Below are positions 50,864 through 61,428 of a stretch of DNA of 64,000 bases, piece by piece. Position 1 is the stretch's first letter. Each line of letters begins with the position of its first letter. The stretch comes from Acidobacteriota bacterium (GTDB lineage Bacteria; Acidobacteriota; Vicinamibacteria; Fen-336). The stretch is taken from assembly GCA_011526565.1 (NCBI GenBank), contig WYBL01000069.1, forward strand, positions 1 through 64,000, read 5' to 3'. Below the pieces are notes generated by a model. It searched no databases and was not told the origin of the DNA. It saw only the letters and a program-made list of their open reading frames with translations. A program made the translations under genes and the position numbers.

Positions 50864-53107
50864 TTGCCGAACCCCCGCTGGATCCACGTCGCGCACGCCC
50901 TGCTCGTGGCCGTGCTGTTCGCTCCCACGCTGTTCCTGGGCGAGATGCCGTACTTCCGCGACGTCGTCTACACCTACTGGCCCGATCTCGAGTTCCTGTC
51001 CCGCTCGCTGCGCACGGGGACGTTCCCGCTGTGGCATCCCGGCGCCGACGGCGGCGCCCCCTTCTTCGCGCCCTACCCGCCGCACCTGCTGCTCGCGGCG
51101 CTGTTCGGGGGCAGCGGTGCGCTGCGCCTGTCCACGGTGCTGCACGTGCAGCTCGCCGCCTCCGGCGCCAGCGAGCTCGCCCGCCAGCGCGGCACGTCCT
51201 TCGCCGGCGCGATCGCAGCCGGGGTCGCCTTCGGGCTCGGCGGCGTCGTGCTCTCCAGCCTGCTCTACCCGGTGTTCCTGGCCGCGGCCTGGATGCCCTG
51301 GCTGGTGCGGGCCTGGCTGCGGCTCCTCGAGCGGCCGACGCCGCCGCGGGCCGCGGCGCTCGCGCTGCTCGCCGCGGTCCAGCTCTCGACCTTCGGGGCC
51401 GAGGTCTGCCTGCAGACGGCCGTGCTCGCCTTCGTCCTGCAGCCGCCGCGCCGAAAGGCGGCGCGGGCGCTGCTGCTGTCCGCCGTCTTGTTCGCGGCGC
51501 TCGCGGCGCCGGTCCTGCTCGGGGCCCGCGCGATGGCCGCCGACACCGCGCGCGCCGCGGGTTTCCCGCCGACGGTGGCACTCGCCTACTCGGCCGCGCC
51601 CGCGGTGCTGGCCGAGGCGCTGGTGCCGGGTTTCTTCGGAGACCTGCGCGGCTTCTCCGCGAGCCAGTTCTGGGGGGCGTCGCTGCACCCGAACGGCTTC
51701 CCGTTCTTCGTCTCCCTCTACCAGGGGCCGCTGGTCCTGTTGTTCGCCGTCTTCGGCGGCTCGCGGCGGCTGTGGGTGCTTTCGGCCCTGGGCCTGCTGC
51801 TGGCGCTCGGCTCCCACGGTCCCTTCGCGCCGCTGCTCGCCCAGGCCAGCCAGTTCCGCGCGCCGGTCAAGTTCGTCTTCCTCGCGTCGCTGTCGCTGTC
51901 GCTGCTCGCCGGAGCCGGGCTCGACCGCGTCCGCGGCCGCCGGCCGCTCGCGCTGGCGCTGTGCCTGGCCGTGCCGTTCGCCGCGCTGGGCGTCGCCGCG
52001 GCGTTCGACCCGCGCGGCCTGGCGGGCGCGCTGGCGCCGCTGCTGCCGCCGCTCGGCGACCCGCACGCGGCGGCCGTGATCGCCGAGCACTGGCCGCGCG
52101 CCCTGCTGCGAGTCGCGCTCCTGATGGTCCTGTGCGGCGCGCTCGTCGCCGCCGGGCGCGCCCGGATCGCCCCGCTGCTGCTGGCCGGCGAGCTGCTCGC
52201 GGCCAACGCGGGGCTGGTGCCGTCGGCTCCCGTCAGCCACTTCGCGCTGCGGCCCGAGGTGGCGGCGCTGCTCGCCCCCGTTCGTGCCGGGGAACCGGGC
52301 CGGCTGTTCTCCTGCGGCCTGTGCGGCCTCCCCTCGCAGGCCTGGCGCGGCCGGCCGCGCACCGATCTCCCGCTGTTCGCGCTCGAGCGCCAGGCGCTGG
52401 CGCCGCGCGCCCACGTGCTCGACTCGATCGACGGAGCGTTCGACGAGGACCGCATGGGGCTCACCCCGCCCGGCGCGGCGCTGCCGCCGCCGCTGCGCGA
52501 CCCGACCCGGATCGCGGCGTACCACCGCACCCTGGCGCTCGGCAACGTGCGCTGGGTGCTGTCGTGGCGTCCGCTGCCGCCCGCCCTGGCGATCCCGCGC
52601 GGCGAGGCCGCGCTGGCGGAGGTGGACGACCGCCTCGGCCTCTACGAACTCGTCGGCGCGCTGCCGCGCGCCTACTGGGTCCCGCGCGGGATCGCCGTCG
52701 CGGATCGCCGCGCCGCGTGGCGCGCCTTGCGCGATGCGGACGAGCGCGCCGTGGTCGTGCTCGAAGCGCCGGCGCTGCCCGCCTTCGCGGTTGCGGCGGG
52801 ACCGGCCGAGGTGTCGTTCGCGCCCGCCGGCCCGCACCGGGTGCGGGTCCAGGCCCGTACGCCGCCCGGCTTCGTGGTCCTGCTCGACGGATTCGGCGCG
52901 GGCTGGCGCCTGGAGGGGGGCGGCCAGTTGTGGCGCGCCAACGGCCGCTACCGGGCGTGGTGGACGCCGGGCGGTGCGCGCGAGTTCACCCTCGTCTATG
53001 CTCCCGGCTGGCGGGTCCCGGCGCTGGCCGGTCTCGCGCTGGGCGTGTTGGGAGTGCTTGTGTCGGCGCTCACGCGGAGGCTTGACACCTCTCGCGTGGA
53101 CGCTTAG
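50864..53107 (+). CDS. YfhO-family membrane protein (copy 2)
   Basis: 747 residues from a TTG start at 50864. About 12-13 membrane spans, then a C-terminal soluble part. Shared features with copies 1 and 3: MPYFRDVVYTYWPDLE after span 1, FPLWHPGADGGAPFFAPYPPHLL, QFRAPVKFVF in the middle, and GAGWRLEGGGQLWRANGRY near the end, a degenerate form of the GWxxxVDG tail. Runs directly into pilB, whose promoter is embedded in its last codons. Start choice is uncertain because no ribosome site exists; the -10 palindrome upstream supports it. Confidence 0.78.
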   Translation: MPNPRWIHVAHALLVAVLFAPTLFLGEMPYFRDVVYTYWPDLEFLSRSLRTGTFPLWHPGADGGAPFFAPYPPHLLLAALFGGSGALRLSTVLHVQLAASGASELARQRGTSFAGAIAAGVAFGLGGVVLSSLLYPVFLAAAWMPWLVRAWLRLLERPTPPRAAALALLAAVQLSTFGAEVCLQTAVLAFVLQPPRRKAARALLLSAVLFAALAAPVLLGARAMAADTARAAGFPPTVALAYSAAPAVLAEALVPGFFGDLRGFSASQFWGASLHPNGFPFFVSLYQGPLVLLFAVFGGSRRLWVLSALGLLLALGSHGPFAPLLAQASQFRAPVKFVFLASLSLSLLAGAGLDRVRGRRPLALALCLAVPFAALGVAAAFDPRGLAGALAPLLPPLGDPHAAAVIAEHWPRALLRVALLMVLCGALVAAGRARIAPLLLAGELLAANAGLVPSAPVSHFALRPEVAALLAPVRAGEPGRLFSCGLCGLPSQAWRGRPRTDLPLFALERQALAPRAHVLDSIDGAFDEDRMGLTPPGAALPPPLRDPTRIAAYHRTLALGNVRWVLSWRPLPPALAIPRGEAALAEVDDRLGLYELVGALPRAYWVPRGIAVADRRAAWRALRDADERAVVVLEAPALPAFAVAAGPAEVSFAPAGPHRVRVQARTPPGFVVLLDGFGAGWRLEGGGQLWRANGRYRAWWTPGGAREFTLVYAPGWRVPALAGLALGVLGVLVSALTRRLDTSRVDA

Positions 53108-53110
53108 AGT
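53082..53110 (+). promoter_or_regulatory. Strong putative sigma-70-type promoter of pilB
   Basis: Perfect TTGACA (53082-53087), 17-bp spacer, TAGAGT (53105-53110). It lies in the last codons of the upstream YfhO-like gene, whose stop codon TAG is the first half of the -10. A 5' leader of about 40 nt precedes the pilB ATG at 53157. Confidence 0.65.
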
Positions 53111-53156
53111 CCCTTACTTAAGTGCAAGATCTAGCGAGGTTTTTCTAGGCTCCGCC

Positions 53157-54983
<1,827 letters not shown>

Positions 54984-55017
54984 TGCGGCGGCCCGCGCGA
55001 GAGGGGAGAGAGACAAA

Positions 55018-56139
55018 GTGGCACTGAGCCTCCACCAGTTGCTGAAGACGATGTCCGAGCTCGGCGGATCCGACCTGCACGTCACCACCAACTCGCCGCC
55101 CCAGATCCGCGTCGACGGCCACCTGCGGCCGATGGACGTGCCGCCGCTGACCGCCACCGACACCAAGGCTCTGGCCTACAGCGTGCTGACCGACGCCCAG
55201 AAGCATCGCTTCGAGGAGAACCTCGAGCTCGACTTCTCGTTCGGCATCAAGGGTCTCGCCCGCTACCGCGCCAACGTGTTCATGCAGCGCGGCGCGGTGG
55301 CCGCCGTCTACCGCACGATCCCTTACGAGATCAAGGACTTCAAGACCCTGGGCCTGCCCCTGATCGTGTCCCAGCTCTGCGACAAGCCGCGCGGCCTGAT
55401 CCTGGTCACCGGTCCGACCGGCTCCGGCAAGTCGACGACGCTGGCGGCGATGCTCGACAAGATCAACCAGGAACGCCACGACCACATGATCACGATCGAG
55501 GACCCGATCGAGTTCATCCACCAGCACAAGAAGTGCCTGGTCAACCAGCGCGAGGTCCACGCCGACACCCACTCGTTCTCCAACGCGCTGCGCGCCGCGC
55601 TGCGCGAGGACCCCGACGTCGTGCTGATCGGCGAGATGCGCGACCTGGAGACGATCGAGTCGGCGCTGCGCATCGCCGAGACGGGCCACCTCACTTTCGG
55701 CACGCTGCACACCAACTCGGCGGCGCAGACCATCAACCGCGTGATCGACGTGTTCCCCTCGCACCAGCAGGCCCAGGTGCGGGCCCAGCTCTCGCTGGTC
55801 ATCGAGGGGATCATGTGTCAGGCGCTGCTGCCCAAGGCCTCCGGCTCGGGTCGCGCGATGGCGATGGAGATCCTGATCCCCAATTCCGCCGTGCGCAACC
55901 TGATCCGCGAGGACAAGATCCACCAGATCTACTCGACGATGCAGACGGGCCAGGAGAAGTACGGGATGCAGACGTTCAACCAGTCTCTGGCCAGCCTGTA
56001 CTTCGCCCGCCAGATCACGCTGCAGACCGCGCTCGGCCGCAGCTCGCTGCCCGACGAACTGCAGGACATGATCAACCGCGGCGCGGGCCTCGCAACGCCG
56101 CAGGCCGGTCGGCCGCCGCAACGGCCGGCGGGTCGTTAA
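55018..56139 (+). CDS. pilT: Type IV pilus retraction ATPase PilT
   Basis: 373 residues, GTG start with GAGGGGAGAG upstream. GGSDLHVTTNSPPQIRVDG opens the PAS-like domain. Walker A is GPTGSGKSTTLAAM, the Asp box TIEDPIEFIH, Walker B LIGEMRDLET and the His box FGTLHTNSAAQT. AIRNLIREDK-like AVRNLIREDKIHQI and the PilT helix follow. Depolymerises pili and powers twitching. Between pilB and pilC as in many type IVa systems. Confidence 0.96.
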   Translation: MALSLHQLLKTMSELGGSDLHVTTNSPPQIRVDGHLRPMDVPPLTATDTKALAYSVLTDAQKHRFEENLELDFSFGIKGLARYRANVFMQRGAVAAVYRTIPYEIKDFKTLGLPLIVSQLCDKPRGLILVTGPTGSGKSTTLAAMLDKINQERHDHMITIEDPIEFIHQHKKCLVNQREVHADTHSFSNALRAALREDPDVVLIGEMRDLETIESALRIAETGHLTFGTLHTNSAAQTINRVIDVFPSHQQAQVRAQLSLVIEGIMCQALLPKASGSGRAMAMEILIPNSAVRNLIREDKIHQIYSTMQTGQEKYGMQTFNQSLASLYFARQITLQTALGRSSLPDELQDMINRGAGLATPQAGRPPQRPAGR

Positions 56140-56160
56140 GAGAACGGGGAGGAGGCAGCC

Positions 56161-57366
56161 ATGCCGACGTTCGTGTTCAAGGGCAAGGCGAGGGACGGGT
56201 CCGCGGTCTCCGGCGAGCGTGCGGGGGAGAGCAAGGACGCCGTGATGGCGATGCTCCGCCGCGAGAACATCCTGGTCTCCTCCGTCAAGGAGAAGGGCAA
56301 GGAGGTCGCGGTCCCCAAGATGGGCGGCAGTGTGCCCGCCAAGGACCTGGCCATCTTCGTGCGCCAGTTCTCGGTCATGATCGACGCCGGCCTGCCGCTC
56401 GTGCAGTGCCTGGAGATCCTGGGCGGCTCCAACGAGAACAAGACCTTCGCCAAGATCCTGACCCAGACCCGGATGGACGTCGAAGGCGGCGCCTCCCTCG
56501 CGGAAGCGATGCGCCGGCACCCGAAGGCCTTCGACGAGCTGTTCTGCAACATGATCGCGGCCGGCGAGGCCGGCGGCATCCTCGACACCATCCTCAAGCG
56601 GCTCGCGACCTACATCGAGAAGAACGTCAAGCTGCAGGCGCAGGTCAAGGGCGCGATGGTCTACCCGGTGGCGGTCGTCTGCATCGCCGCCGTGGTCATC
56701 GCCGTGATCCTGTGGAAGGTCATCCCGGTGTTCGCGGCGATGTTCGCGGGCCTCGGTGCCGAGCTGCCGCTGCCGACCGCCATCGTGATCATGGCGTCGG
56801 AGTGGTTCATCCGGCTGCTGCCGTTCCTGGTCGTCTTCGGCATCGGCTTCGTGATCGTGTTCAAGCGCTACTACGCGACCTACGCCGGGCGCCGCGTCGT
56901 GGACAAGGTGATGCTCAAGCTGCCGGTGCTGGGCACCATCTTCCAGAAGATCGCGGTGGCCAAGTTCTGCCGCACGCTGTCGACGCTGATCTCGTCGGGC
57001 GTCCCGATCCTCGACGGCCTCGAGATCACAGCGAAGACCGCCGGCAACGCGATCATCGAGGACACCATCATGTTCGTCCGCAAGGGGGTCGAGTCGGGCC
57101 TCACCCTGGCCCAGCCGCTGCGCGAGTCGGCGATCTTCCCCTCGATGGTGGTGCAGATGATCGGCGTCGGCGAGCAGACCGGCGCGATGGACGCGATGCT
57201 CTCCAAGATCGCCGACTTCTACGAGGAGGAGGTCGACCAGGCCGTCGCCAACATGCTGACGCTGATGGAGCCGATCATGATCTTCTTCCTCGGCGGCACC
57301 GTCGGCGGCATCGTCATCGCGATGTACATGCCGCTGTTCGCGATGATCAGCCAGCTGTCGAACTAG
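56161..57366 (+). CDS. pilC: Type IV pilus inner-membrane platform protein PilC
   Basis: 401 residues. Two T2SSF domains (about 65-190 and 265-390): FVRQFSVMIDAGLPLVQCLE and FCRTLSTLISSGVPILDGLE, each followed by a GE-containing loop (AAGEAGGILD and GVGEQTGAMD). Three membrane spans. Connects the PilB/PilT motor to pilin polymerisation. 21 nt after pilT with AGGAGG. Confidence 0.96.
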   Translation: MPTFVFKGKARDGSAVSGERAGESKDAVMAMLRRENILVSSVKEKGKEVAVPKMGGSVPAKDLAIFVRQFSVMIDAGLPLVQCLEILGGSNENKTFAKILTQTRMDVEGGASLAEAMRRHPKAFDELFCNMIAAGEAGGILDTILKRLATYIEKNVKLQAQVKGAMVYPVAVVCIAAVVIAVILWKVIPVFAAMFAGLGAELPLPTAIVIMASEWFIRLLPFLVVFGIGFVIVFKRYYATYAGRRVVDKVMLKLPVLGTIFQKIAVAKFCRTLSTLISSGVPILDGLEITAKTAGNAIIEDTIMFVRKGVESGLTLAQPLRESAIFPSMVVQMIGVGEQTGAMDAMLSKIADFYEEEVDQAVANMLTLMEPIMIFFLGGTVGGIVIAMYMPLFAMISQLSN

Positions 57367-57379
57367 CGGATCGCCCGTT

Positions 57380-57424
57380 CGTCGCCCGCCGCGCCACCGC
57401 GAGTGGCGCCGGCGGGCGGCGACG
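57380..57424 (+). promoter_or_regulatory. Long GC hairpin covering the pilS start codon
   Basis: GCCCGCC-GCGCCAC (57384-57397) pairs with GTGGCGC-C-GGCGGGC (57403-57417), a 14-bp stem with one bulged C and a 5-nt loop, extended by CGTC/GACG outside. The pilS GTG (57403) sits in the stem. It may restrain pilS translation, or indicate that the true pilS start is further downstream. Confidence 0.45.
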
Positions 57425-59091
57425 CCTGCCCCTTGCTGCCGGAGCCCCAGGCCCAGCCCGACTCGCCGGCCCACGGCGACCTCGAGGTGCTCAAGCGCCT
57501 GATGGGGTTCCGCCTGGTGATGGTGACCACCCTGCTGCTGGTGGCCGCCTCGATCGAGGCCGTCTCCGACGACCTGGCCCCGGTCAACCCGATGTACTTC
57601 GTGATCGTGGCGACCTACGCGTTCACGGTTCTGCACGCGCTGGCGCTGGGGGTCCTGCCGTACCGCGTCCAGGTCTACCTGCAGACGCTGTCGGACCTGT
57701 CGATCATCACCGCGCTGGTGTGGATCACGGGCGGCGTGCGCGCGGGGTTCATGCTGCTCTACCCGCTGTCGGTGCTGACCGGCACCGTGCTGCTGGAACG
57801 CGGTCGCGGCCTCGACCTGGCCGCCTTCGCGACCGCGGCCTACGCCGCCGTGGTGTGGGGCGTGCGGGTCGGGGCGCTGCCCCCCGAGGGCCTTTCCGAC
57901 GTCCTGTTCCTGCCCGAGACGCGGCTGGCCTATTCGGTGTTCGTGACCGGCGTGGCGTGCGCGACGGTGGCGCTGATCGGCTCCTACCTGACCGAGAGCC
58001 TGCGCGCCGCCGGCCAGCAGCTCGAGCGGACCGCCGGCGAGGTTGAAGGCCTCAAGGAACTGAACGAGGTGATCGTCGCCAGCATCCACTCGGGGCTGCT
58101 GACCGCGGACGCCGGGGGCCGGATCAGCTATGCCAACCGCTTCGCGGAAACCGTGCTCGGCCTGCCCTACGCGGCCCTGCGCGGCCGCGCGCTGGCGGAG
58201 GTGCTGGGCGATCCCCGCTTCGACGCCGCCGGGCTGCGGGTGCGCGCCGCGACCGCCGACCTGGTGCCGATGGCCGTGGCCTATCGCCGGCCCGACGGCG
58301 AGGCGCGCGAGCTGGGCGTGTCGATCTCGGTGCTGGGCGAGGACTGGGGCTACCTGCTCGCCGTCCAGGACCTGACCGAGGTCAAGCGACTCGAGCGCGA
58401 GGTGCGGATCAAGGAGCGCCTGGCGGCCGTCGGCGAGATGGCGGCGGCGCTCGCCCACGAGATTCGCAACCCGCTCGGATCGATCAGCGGCTCGGCCCAG
58501 GTGCTGATGGCGGAGCCGGGCATCTCGGAGGAACAGCAGCACCTGCTCGACATCATCCGCCGCGAGTCGCGGCGGCTGTCGGAGGCGCTGACCCAGTTCC
58601 TGCGCCAGGCGCGGCCGACTCCGGCCCGGCTGGAGCCGCTCGACCTGGTGCCGACCATCGCCGAGGCGGTCAAGCTGCTGCGTAACGCGCCGGAGGTGCA
58701 GCCCGGGCACGAGATCGAGTTCGAGGCCGGCGCTGGCCCGCTCGTCTGCCGCGCCGATCGCGACCAGATCCTGCAGGTGTTCTGGAACCTGACCCGCAAC
58801 GGGCTGGAGGCGATGCCGGCGGGCGGGCGACTGCGCCTCTCGCTGCGGCGCGAGGGCGGCGAGGTCGTGCTCTCGGTTCGCGACGACGGGCACGGCCTCG
58901 CCGGCGGCGCCGAGCGCCGCATCTTCGAGCCGTTCCAGACCGGTCGCGAAATGGGCACCGGCCTCGGCCTCGCCATCGTCTACCGCATCGTGCGCGAGCA
59001 CGGTGGCGACATCCAGGTCGAGAGCCGGCCGGGCGAAGGCACCGACGTCCGCGTCCGTCTGCCGCTGCTCCCGCTGGTCGCCGTCGCGTGA
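57403..59091 (+). CDS. pilS: PilS-type sensor histidine kinase
   Basis: 562 residues with the GTG start at 57403. Six membrane spans (about 30-210), a PAS domain (about 225-330), HisKA with AALAHEIRNPLGSISG (phospho-acceptor His) and HATPase with FWNLTRNGLEAM, VRDDGHGL and GTGLGLAIVYRI. Partner of PilR in control of pilin transcription. No ribosome site precedes the GTG; a start near residue 28-34 is possible. Separated from pilR by the third YfhO gene, whose start overlaps the pilS stop (GTGA). Confidence 0.9.
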   Translation: MAPAGGDACPLLPEPQAQPDSPAHGDLEVLKRLMGFRLVMVTTLLLVAASIEAVSDDLAPVNPMYFVIVATYAFTVLHALALGVLPYRVQVYLQTLSDLSIITALVWITGGVRAGFMLLYPLSVLTGTVLLERGRGLDLAAFATAAYAAVVWGVRVGALPPEGLSDVLFLPETRLAYSVFVTGVACATVALIGSYLTESLRAAGQQLERTAGEVEGLKELNEVIVASIHSGLLTADAGGRISYANRFAETVLGLPYAALRGRALAEVLGDPRFDAAGLRVRAATADLVPMAVAYRRPDGEARELGVSISVLGEDWGYLLAVQDLTEVKRLEREVRIKERLAAVGEMAAALAHEIRNPLGSISGSAQVLMAEPGISEEQQHLLDIIRRESRRLSEALTQFLRQARPTPARLEPLDLVPTIAEAVKLLRNAPEVQPGHEIEFEAGAGPLVCRADRDQILQVFWNLTRNGLEAMPAGGRLRLSLRREGGEVVLSVRDDGHGLAGGAERRIFEPFQTGREMGTGLGLAIVYRIVREHGGDIQVESRPGEGTDVRVRLPLLPLVAVA

Positions 59092-61415
59092 CCCGGCGGC
59101 GCCAGGCGCTGGCCCTCGCCGCGCTGGCGGCGCTGCCGAGCCTGCCGGCCCTGGTGGGCGCGCGCGCGTTCTTCCAGCGCGACGTCGTCAACTACTGGCT
59201 GCCCACGATCGAGGCCCTCGTGCGCCAGGCCGCGGCGGGGGAGTGGCCGCTGTGGAACCCGGGCGTCGGCTTCGGGATGCCGCTGTGGGCCGACCCCAAC
59301 TTCCAGTGGGCCTACCCGACCACCTGGCTCAACCTGTTGCTGCCCCCGGGCCTCGCGTTCGCCGCGTTGATCGCGAGCCACGCGGTGTGGGGCGCTCTCG
59401 GGGCCCGACGGCTGGCGGCGGTCGCCGGGGCCGGCGCCGGGCCCTCGTTCCTGGCGGGGCTGGCCTTCGCCTGGGCCGGGCCGTGGCTGTCTTCCGCGAC
59501 TTTGTGGCATCACTACTGCACGGTGGCCTGGGCGCCCTGGGTGCTGCTGGCGCTGGAGCGGCTGGCCGCCCGTCCGGGCCCGCGTCGCGTCGCGGCCCTC
59601 GGTGCCTGCGCCGGGGCGGCCGCGCTGGCCGGCTCGGCCGACGCGTGCCTGATGATCCTGGTGCTGGCGCTCGCCCGCGTGCCCGCGCTGCTCGCGGCCA
59701 GCCCCTCGCGTCCCGCGTTCGCGGCCGCGGTCGCGTGGGCGGCGGCCCTGGCCGCCGGCCTGGCTGCCATCCAGTGGCTGCCCACGGCCCACGTCCTGGC
59801 GGCGGGCTTGCGCGGCGCGTTGCCCGAGTCGGCGCGCCTGTACTGGTCCTTGCACCCCGCGTCGATCGTCGACCTGGCCGTGCCGCGCCTGCTCGCGTCC
59901 GTGCCGTGGAGCGCGGACGCGCGCGCCGTCCTGTACGAAGGGCGCGAGCCGTTGATCGAGGGCCTGTACCTCGGGACCGGGGTGCTGATGCTGGCGGCGC
60001 TGGCTCTCGTCTCCGCGGAGCGCCGGCAGCTCGCCCGGGGTCTCGCGGTGGCGATCCTCGTGCTGCTGGGCCTCGCCCTCGGGCGCCACGGACTGCTGGC
60101 CGGCGTGCTGTCGCTGCCCGGCTTCGCGCAGTTGCGCTACCCGACCAAGTACCTGTGGCTGGTGCCGCTGCTGGCGGCCCTGCTGGCGGCTCTCGGGGCC
60201 GAGGCGCTGCCGCGCGCGCGCGCCTCCGCGCTGACGGCGGTGGCGCGCGCGGGACTCGGGGCCGCGGCGCTGCTGGCGGCGCTCGCCGTCGCGCTCGTGG
60301 CCCGGCCGCTGGCGCTGGCGCCGTGGCTCGCGGCCGGCACCGACTCCCGCGCCGCAGCGCTCCTGGCGGCGACCTGCCTCGCCCAGGCCGCGCTGGCCGC
60401 CGCCGCGACGGCGGTGCTGATGCGCGGCCACGCCGCGCGGCCTGGCCCGCGCGGCCCGCGGGCGATCGCCGCCGTCGCGCTCCTGGACCTCGGCCTCTTC
60501 GCGCTCGGCCAGCACGCGTGGGCACCGCCGGAACTGCTGGGACACCGCCCCCCGGTCGTCCGGGCGCTGCACCAGGAGGCGGCCCGTCGGGTGCTCGTCC
60601 GCCGCGGCACGCAGCGGCTGGAAGACGAGCTGCGCTTCGGGCCCGCCGGCTGGGAGCCCGAGCCGCGCTTCGTGCTCGGCCTCCAGGACCTGCTGCTGCC
60701 GCCCGCTGCCACCCGCTGGGGGCTCCTCGGCAGCTTCGACGGCGATTTCACCGGCCTCGCGCCGCGGCCCACGTCGGCCCTCACGGCGTTCGCGGTCGGC
60801 GCGGGGGCGCCCGAGGCGCGGGCGCGACTGCTGCGCTGGGGAGGGGTGTCGCACCTCGTCGCGCTCGAGGAGCGGCCGCCGGTGGCGGGGGCGGTGGCCG
60901 TCGCCGCCTTCCCCTCGGTGTTCCGGGAGCCCGTGCGCCTGTTCCGCCTGTCGCCGCCGCTCGCGCCGGCGCGCGTCGCGTGCGGCGTCCGTCGTCTCGA
61001 CGACACCGCCGCGCTGCGGTTCCTGGTCGACTCCGCCACCGACTCCACTCGAGAGGTCGCCGCGGCGGAGCTGGCGCCGCGGGCCTGCCCCGACGGCTTC
61101 GAGGCACGGGTGACCGCGCTCGCGGCGGGCCCGGCGGCCGCTGCGTACGAAGTCGAGCTGTCCCACGCCGGCGTGCTGGTGGAGGCCGCAGCTGCCTACC
61201 CGGGGTGGAGTGCGCGGGTCGATGGAACGAGCGCGGCGGTCGCCGTCGTCGACCTCGTGTTCCGTGCCGTCGAGGTGCCCGCCGGGCGTCACCGGGTCGA
61301 GCTGCGATACCGGCCGCCGGGCCTCGCGCCGGGGCTCGGGCTGACGCTCGGCTCGGCCCTCGCGCTGGCCGCGCTGGCGCTGCGGAGCGAGCGCCCGCCG
61401 GCCGCGGGCTGCTAG
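59088..61415 (+). CDS. YfhO-family membrane protein (copy 3), between pilS and pilR
   Basis: 775 residues, about 12-13 membrane spans plus soluble C-terminal region. Same plan as copies 1 and 2: FFQRDVVNYWLPTIE, WPLWNPGVGFGMPLWADP, QLRYPTKYLWL, and the tail GWSARVDGTSAAV ... PAGRHRVELRYRPPGL. GTGA overlap with pilS, so it is coupled to the sensor kinase. Ends Cys-stop (TGC TAG), with that sequence forming a -10-like box for pilR. The role may be envelope or pilin glycosylation (inference). Confidence 0.8.
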   Translation: MTRRRQALALAALAALPSLPALVGARAFFQRDVVNYWLPTIEALVRQAAAGEWPLWNPGVGFGMPLWADPNFQWAYPTTWLNLLLPPGLAFAALIASHAVWGALGARRLAAVAGAGAGPSFLAGLAFAWAGPWLSSATLWHHYCTVAWAPWVLLALERLAARPGPRRVAALGACAGAAALAGSADACLMILVLALARVPALLAASPSRPAFAAAVAWAAALAAGLAAIQWLPTAHVLAAGLRGALPESARLYWSLHPASIVDLAVPRLLASVPWSADARAVLYEGREPLIEGLYLGTGVLMLAALALVSAERRQLARGLAVAILVLLGLALGRHGLLAGVLSLPGFAQLRYPTKYLWLVPLLAALLAALGAEALPRARASALTAVARAGLGAAALLAALAVALVARPLALAPWLAAGTDSRAAALLAATCLAQAALAAAATAVLMRGHAARPGPRGPRAIAAVALLDLGLFALGQHAWAPPELLGHRPPVVRALHQEAARRVLVRRGTQRLEDELRFGPAGWEPEPRFVLGLQDLLLPPAATRWGLLGSFDGDFTGLAPRPTSALTAFAVGAGAPEARARLLRWGGVSHLVALEERPPVAGAVAVAAFPSVFREPVRLFRLSPPLAPARVACGVRRLDDTAALRFLVDSATDSTREVAAAELAPRACPDGFEARVTALAAGPAAAAYEVELSHAGVLVEAAAAYPGWSARVDGTSAAVAVVDLVFRAVEVPAGRHRVELRYRPPGLAPGLGLTLGSALALAALALRSERPPAAGC

Positions 61416-61418
61416 CAT
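61410..61418 (+). promoter_or_regulatory. Putative extended -10 TGCTAGCAT upstream of pilR
   Basis: TGC-TAGCAT ends ten bases before the pilR ATG at 61429; the TAG is the stop codon of the YfhO gene. Suggests that pilR can be transcribed apart from pilS. No -35 visible and no Shine-Dalgarno for pilR. Confidence 0.38.
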
Positions 61419-61428
61419 CGCCGCCTCG

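Noticed and set aside
47817..52079. 1420-codon plus-strand open frame
   Set aside because: It runs antisense across kdsB and YfhO copy 1 and out of frame through YfhO copy 2. Its composition is Gln/Arg/Gly-rich, the typical shadow of high-GC genes; the real genes have strong family matches.
52284..53156. Longer pilB start at 52284
   Set aside because: The upstream part is an out-of-frame reading of the YfhO gene; the promoter at 53082-53110 lies after it.
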